Positions 13,799 through 16,339 of a stretch of DNA of 16,339 nucleotides are shown one piece after another. The stretch's first letter is position 1. Every line of letters starts with the position of its first letter. The DNA is from JBDRNO01 sp043811005 (GTDB lineage: Bacteria; Bacteroidota; Bacteroidia; NORP154). The stretch spans positions 1 to 16,339 of the forward strand of contig JBDRNO010000237.1 in assembly GCA_043811005.1 (NCBI GenBank). Reading direction: 5' to 3'. The notes under the pieces were generated by a model. It had not been told where the DNA came from. It saw only the letters and a program-made list of their open reading frames with translations, and did not search any database. The translations under genes and the position numbers were made by a program.

Positions 13799-14050
13799 AT
13801 GTTTTGCACATATATCATACAATCAGAGAAAACAGGAACCCTTTACATTGGTCAAACACAGAATCTTCCTAAGAGAATAAAGAAACATAATTCAAACCTT
13901 GTTAAATCCACAAAAGGAAAGGGTCCTTGGAGAGTTATATTTTCTGTAACATTTGAAACACGAAGTGAAGCTGTAAAACTTGAAAGAAAATTAAAATCCT
14001 TTAAGAAAAGAGAATATTTATTTAAGTGGATCAAGAAATTTTCAAATTAG
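13799..14050 (+). CDS. Small GIY-YIG nuclease-domain protein
   Basis: An 83-residue single-domain protein of the GIY-YIG family (COG2827/UvrC-like N-terminal nuclease fold). The pattern is TYIIQSEKTGTLYIGQT (T4-Y5-I6 and Y16-I17-G18), then R26 and H30 in KRIKKHN, and the metal-binding glutamate E62 in EAVKLERKLKSFKK. All expected catalytic positions are present and the length is normal for stand-alone members. A lysine-rich C-terminus may bind DNA. It lies between a broken tRNA-Pro copy and the intact tRNA-Pro, with 123 bases of inverted-repeat-rich leader and 22 bases to the tRNA. Family members act on DNA in homing, repair or mobility, but most stand-alone bacterial ones are uncharacterised. 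A role in tRNA-gene targeting is inferred only from position. Confidence 0.9.
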   Translation: MFCTYIIQSEKTGTLYIGQTQNLPKRIKKHNSNLVKSTKGKGPWRVIFSVTFETRSEAVKLERKLKSFKKREYLFKWIKKFSN

Positions 14051-14055
14051 TATTT

Positions 14056-14063
14056 TAGATTTG
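14056..14063 (+). promoter_or_regulatory. Putative -7 element of tRNA-Pro
   Basis: TAGATTTG fits TAnnTTTG and ends 9 bases before the tRNA 5' end, a good position for a tRNA promoter. It starts 5 bases after the nuclease stop codon. No -33 TTG at standard spacing, so read-through from upstream could contribute. Confidence 0.5.
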
Positions 14064-14072
14064 CATATTTTT

Positions 14073-14147
14073 CGGGGTGTAGCGCAGCCTGGTTAGCGTG
14101 CTGGTCTGGGGGACCAGAGGTCGGGAGTTCGAATCTCCCCACCCCGA
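14073..14147 (+). tRNA. tRNA-Pro(GGG)
   Basis: A complete cloverleaf of 75 bases. Acceptor CGGGGTG pairs with CACCCCG, with discriminator A at 14147. The D arm begins GCGC and has a GG-containing loop. The anticodon stem CTGGT/ACCAG closes the loop CTGGGGG with anticodon GGG. The variable loop is AGGTC, and the T stem GGGAG/CTCCC encloses TTCGAAT. CCA is not encoded (ACAG follows). It decodes CCC/CCU proline codons. Its first 37 bases are duplicated, with an interruption, at 13551-13675. Confidence 0.97.
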
Positions 14148-14296
14148 CAGGTGATTTGGTGAATTGGTGCTTGAGTTTTTCCGTTTCCAAAGTAATGTTA
14201 GAGTATAGATAAGCGTTTTGATCTACTTTTCAGATTAGGAGGCGATCATGAATACAATGAACTAATCCCTTCACGTTCACAAAATTGCAGATTAAC

Positions 14297-14320
14297 GATC
14301 TAAGTTGTATTTCTTAGATC
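14297..14320 (+). terminator. Possible terminator-like hairpin downstream of tRNA-Pro
   Basis: GATCTAAG pairs perfectly with CTTAGATC around an 8-base loop, and TAA/TTA can extend the stem after one mismatch. The stem is AT-rich and no T-run follows, so termination is only possible, not established. It is 150 bases after the tRNA. Confidence 0.35.
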
Positions 14321-14370
14321 ATTACCATCCATACATTACAGCCTTCTTCTCTTTTTAATGAAAATAATTA

Positions 14371-14405
14371 CATATGAATAGTTGTTCATATGAATAATTA
14401 TTCAT
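14371..14405. promoter_or_regulatory. Overlapping AT palindromes (operator-like)
   Basis: CATATGAA..TTCATATG (14371-14392, 6-base loop) overlaps the perfect 16-base palindrome ATGAATAATTATTCAT (14390-14405). Four alternating TGAAT/ATTCA half-sites result. Such clusters often bind dimeric regulators, but no regulated gene is adjacent, so the function is unassigned. Confidence 0.35.
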
Positions 14406-14531
14406 GCTTTTGTTGCATTATTGGTTTTTAATCCCAAATATTATGAAAAACAACACATCAAATCCTTGTCATGCCTTTGCTTTGCTATAGCAGTTAAATA
14501 TTTAGGAAGCAAATCAAAAGGAGGGACAAAA

Positions 14532-14635
14532 TCTAAATGTTTTTTTTCACGTTCTATTAACCGTTTGTTGCAGTTCGAAAACCTTTTATTAAGTAGCAAC
14601 CTTTTGAAATATTAAACTCAAAAAAAACATTTAGA
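14532..14635. repeat. 104-base unit with perfect 16-base terminal inverted repeats
   Basis: TCTAAATG plus eight T at 14532-14547 is the exact reverse complement of eight A plus CATTTAGA at 14620-14635. The 72 bases between have no recognisable coding content. It has the layout of a tiny non-autonomous element or a long stem-loop. No target-site duplication is obvious. Confidence 0.5.
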
Positions 14636-14721
14636 GCAAAGGCGGCTCAGTAATGAAAAAAACCTGCCTGAACGTTCATGTAAACCCTTAATTAATAAAG
14701 ACAGCCCCTTCCGGGTCTGCC

Positions 14722-14764
14722 CTGTGGAATTGTTTCACACTCAGCTATCGCTGAGATTCCACAG
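14722..14764. repeat. Two-step hairpin in GC-richer patch
   Basis: The outer stem CTGTGGAAT/ATTCCACAG (14722-14730, 14756-14764) encloses an inner stem CTCAGC-TATC-GCTGAG (14740-14755), with a 9-base bulge on one side. It lies about 100 bases upstream of tRNA-Thr. It could be a dispersed palindrome or an RNA structure; no T-tract follows. Confidence 0.5.
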
Positions 14765-14816
14765 TTCATGCCTCGCAAACCCCTCATTAAATGGGATTAT
14801 AATTTTTAAATAAATA

Positions 14817-14846
14817 TTGCTATAATCTGGAAAAGTTTTATCTTTA
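14817..14846 (+). promoter_or_regulatory. Promoter of tRNA-Thr and the TPR gene
   Basis: TTG (14817-14819), a 19-base spacer and TATCTTTA (14839-14846) match the Bacteroidetes -33/-7 architecture, ending 17 bases before the tRNA. It is the best complete promoter in the window. No separate promoter fits in the 16 bases between the tRNA and the TPR gene, so this one probably serves both. Confidence 0.6.
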
Positions 14847-14863
14847 ATGCCTATTCATTATAA

Positions 14864-14936
14864 GCCACCTTAGCTCAGTTGGTAGAGCGGAGCTTTCGTA
14901 AAGCTCAGGTCCTCGGTTCGAATCCGGGAGGTGGCT
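14864..14936 (+). tRNA. tRNA-Thr(CGT)
   Basis: A complete 73-base cloverleaf. Acceptor GCCACCT/AGGTGGC, discriminator T. The D arm is GCTC..GAGC with the AGTTGGTA loop. The anticodon stem GAGCT/AGCTC closes TTCGTAA, anticodon CGT. The variable loop is AGGTC, and the T stem CTCGG/CCGGG (one G-T pair) encloses TTCGAAT. CCA is not encoded. It reads the ACG threonine codon. Confidence 0.96.
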
Positions 14937-14952
14937 CAAAATTGATGGAAGT

Positions 14953-16098
14953 ATGAAAAAAATATTATTATCCATTATACTAATCCTCTCAGCAGGTTTA
15001 TCCTATTCACAAAAAACAGCCAGGGCGTATTATAAAAGCGGGAGAGCAAAAGCTCTGACAGAAGATCATAAAGGAGCATCAGATGATTTCAGCAAAGCGA
15101 TAGAACTAAAACCGGATTACTATAAAGCCTATTATTACAGGGGTATTGTCAGTTGTGAATTAGAAGATCATGCAGGAGCCATACATGATTTCAGTAAAGT
15201 TATTGAACTAAAACCAAATGATCACAAGGTTTTTAATAACAGGGGTACTGCAAAAAGCAAATTAGAGGATTATAACGGAGCTGTATTGGATTATAACAGG
15301 ACGATAGAATTAAAACCTAAAAACACTGAAGCATATTCTCTCAGGGGATTCGCCAAAAGTCAATTGAAAGATTATGAAGGTGCGGTGCTGGATTATGATA
15401 AGACTATAGAATTAAGACCTGATGACGCTGAGGCATACTTTCACAGAGGATTCACCAAAAATCAAATGGAAAATTATCAAGGAGCAATACAGGATTACAA
15501 TATGGCAATTGACCTAAAACCTAATCATGTTGCTGCATATCAAAACAGGGGTAAAGCTAAAGAAAAACTGGAGGATTTTACAGGTGCATTTGAAGATTAC
15601 CGGAAAGTAATTGAATTACACCCTCAAGATGTTTATTCCATGTATTACAAAGGCAGGGTCAAATACAATTCAAAAGATTATACAGAAGCATTGGAGTACT
15701 TTAATAAGGCAGTGCAACTGCTTCCGGAAGATGTATATTCCTCCTACTACAGGGGCTGCTCTAAATTAATGCTAACAGATTACACAGGAGCAATAATAGA
15801 TTTTAATAAGGCAATAGAATTAAAACCCGATTTTGCAGATGTGTATTTTAACAGGGGACTTGCAAAAGCCAGGTTGAAGGATTTCAAAGGAGTGATAGAG
15901 GATTATACCAAGGTAATAGAGTTGCAACCAAATAATGCCTATGCATATTTTTACCGTGGGGGGGCTAAATTCAATTTAAAAGATTACCGCAATTGCTGCC
16001 TGGATTGGTATAAAGCCGATGAACTTGGCAATCCGGAAGCTATTGAATTTATCAGACAATACAGGGAATGGTGCTATCCGTTGAAGAAAGAAGAATAA
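14953..16098 (+). CDS. Secreted tetratricopeptide-repeat protein
   Basis: A 381-residue exported protein. Signal peptide 1-19 (KKILLSIILILSAGLSYSQ), then ten consecutive 34-residue TPR units from about residue 23 to 362 with the recurrent pattern AYYYRG..K..L.DY.GAI.DY.KAIELKP. The last unit is degenerate (NCCLDWYKADELGNPEAIEF) and acts as a capping helix. TPR solenoids bind proteins or peptides; here the location would be periplasm or outer membrane. The partner is unknown. Units are alike but not identical at DNA level, so expansion is old. The ATG lies only 16 bases after tRNA-Thr, and the gene apparently uses the tRNA promoter. Similar Bacteroidetes proteins are numerous and mostly uncharacterised. 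Confidence 0.92.
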   Translation: MKKILLSIILILSAGLSYSQKTARAYYKSGRAKALTEDHKGASDDFSKAIELKPDYYKAYYYRGIVSCELEDHAGAIHDFSKVIELKPNDHKVFNNRGTAKSKLEDYNGAVLDYNRTIELKPKNTEAYSLRGFAKSQLKDYEGAVLDYDKTIELRPDDAEAYFHRGFTKNQMENYQGAIQDYNMAIDLKPNHVAAYQNRGKAKEKLEDFTGAFEDYRKVIELHPQDVYSMYYKGRVKYNSKDYTEALEYFNKAVQLLPEDVYSSYYRGCSKLMLTDYTGAIIDFNKAIELKPDFADVYFNRGLAKARLKDFKGVIEDYTKVIELQPNNAYAYFYRGGAKFNLKDYRNCCLDWYKADELGNPEAIEFIRQYREWCYPLKKEE

Positions 16099-16136
16099 AA
16101 AACCACAGATTACATTAATTAGAGTTTGTCCATAAT

Positions 16137-16277
16137 GTCATAAAAAATAGTAAAAAGTCCCATCCTGAAACAAGTTCAGGATCAAATTTCAAATCTCAAA
16201 TTACAAATTACAAAAAGGGGATGAAAAGAAGTAATAGGGTAGATAATTTGTTGAGGATAGAGGCAAGGATGCGTTTT
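16137..16277 (-). repeat. Right copy of inverted ~135-base repeat
   Basis: The reverse complement matches 205-340. It includes the hairpin with arms ATCCTGAA/TTCAGGAT (16162-16182), the AAATCTCAAATTACAAATTAC tract and the coding end of the four-helix-bundle gene. A TTTGTCCATAATGTCATAAA half-palindrome (16126-16145), related to 117-156, adjoins it. The hairpin lies about 26 bases after the stop of the leftward gene and is followed on that strand by GGGACTTTTT, which suits a terminator. Confidence 0.75.
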
Positions 16278-16339
16278 AATTCGGATCCCTCTTTAACCAA
16301 CTGTTGGCATTTCCCTGTATCGCCCTGTTTGAGACGTAA
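16208..16339 (-). CDS. Four-helix-bundle protein (23S rRNA IVP-like), C-terminal part
   Basis: Partial gene running off the right edge. The visible 43 residues start LRLKQGDTGKCQQLVKEG and continue SELKRILASILNKL, then a hydrophobic LLLLFIPFL tail, with the stop at 16208-16210. The C(x)nLxxEgxELxxIL.SIxxxL pattern fits the last helix of the four-helix-bundle family that includes the 23S rRNA intervening-sequence protein. The function of stand-alone members is unknown. The hydrophobic tail after NKL is not typical and is shared with the remnant at 173-274. The assignment is moderate because only the last helix is seen. Confidence 0.6.
   Translation of the reverse strand, partial: LRLKQGDTGKCQQLVKEGSELKRILASILNKLSTLLLLFIPFL

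Larger units (their letters stand above)
14148..14863. other. Intergenic region without a supportable gene
   Basis: About 700 bases between the two tRNAs. The flank GGTGATTTGGTG directly after tRNA-Pro recurs at 13746-13757, after the broken copy. Several palindromes follow (listed separately). One AGGAGG-preceded ATG near 14249 opens only five codons (MNTMN). A 64-codon frame beginning at a TTG at 14421 has no recognisable features. I see no real gene. Confidence 0.6.

Noticed and set aside
14421..14615. 64-codon open frame between the two tRNAs
   Set aside because: It begins at TTG, has no recognisable motif or promoter, and runs across an inverted-repeat arm; it is most likely non-coding.
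205..16277. Window-wide composite transposon bounded by the inverted repeats
   Set aside because: The repeats are 3' gene ends plus hairpins, diverged from each other, and the interior is ordinary housekeeping and envelope genes with no transposase or integrase.

Overview
The window looks like an AT-rich Bacteroidota (Bacteroidetes) chromosome. The evidence is a TonB-dependent receptor with a carboxypeptidase-like N-terminal domain followed by a DUF4249 lipoprotein, a PorT-like outer-membrane barrel, DUF2784 and DUF3137 proteins, upstream motifs of the Bacteroidetes -7 type (TAnnTTTG), and almost no Shine-Dalgarno sequences. Intergenic DNA is unusually rich in dispersed, tandem and nested palindromic repeats, which suggests a free-living lineage with a repeat-loaded genome. 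No phage, plasmid, CRISPR or full-length transposase gene is visible.

Layout. 1-340: repeat-rich left edge with a 3' remnant of a four-helix-bundle gene. 322-714 (-): DUF2784 membrane protein. 1116-2135 (+): M23 peptidase with LysM. 2619-3377 (+): outer-membrane beta-barrel, convergent with 3401-4861 (-), an MltF-type lytic transglycosylase. 4862-5827: about 970 bases of repeats. 5828-6778 (-): thioredoxin reductase. 6861-7177 (+): two tiny overlapping membrane-protein genes. 7285-10984 (-): DUF4249 lipoprotein and TonB-dependent receptor. 11270-11773 (-): TIGR00725/SLOG-type protein. 11943-12014 (+): remnant of a VOC (glyoxalase-like) gene. 12026-13021 (-): DUF3137 protein. 13022-13550: nested repeats. 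13551-14147: a broken tRNA-Pro copy, a GIY-YIG nuclease gene and an intact tRNA-Pro(GGG). 14148-14863: non-coding, palindrome-rich. 14864-14936: tRNA-Thr(CGT), followed 16 bases later by a secreted ten-TPR protein (14953-16098). The right edge (16208 to the end, -) holds the C-terminus of a four-helix-bundle protein whose 3' region is an inverted relative of the left edge.

How genes fit together. Three products act on the envelope: the M23 peptidase and MltF on peptidoglycan, and the receptor/DUF4249 pair in outer-membrane uptake. TrxB is housekeeping redox. The most unusual region is 13551-14147. A 5' portion of tRNA-Pro is duplicated upstream of the intact gene. It is split in the D-loop by an 88-base insert made of two 37-base hairpins, then cut in the anticodon loop. 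A small GIY-YIG nuclease gene lies between the two copies. This is the arrangement expected if a small nuclease-bearing element entered a tRNA gene and restored it from its own copy. A second theme is genomic repeat sequence inside signal-peptide coding regions of two exported proteins (2654-2714 and 8224-8302).
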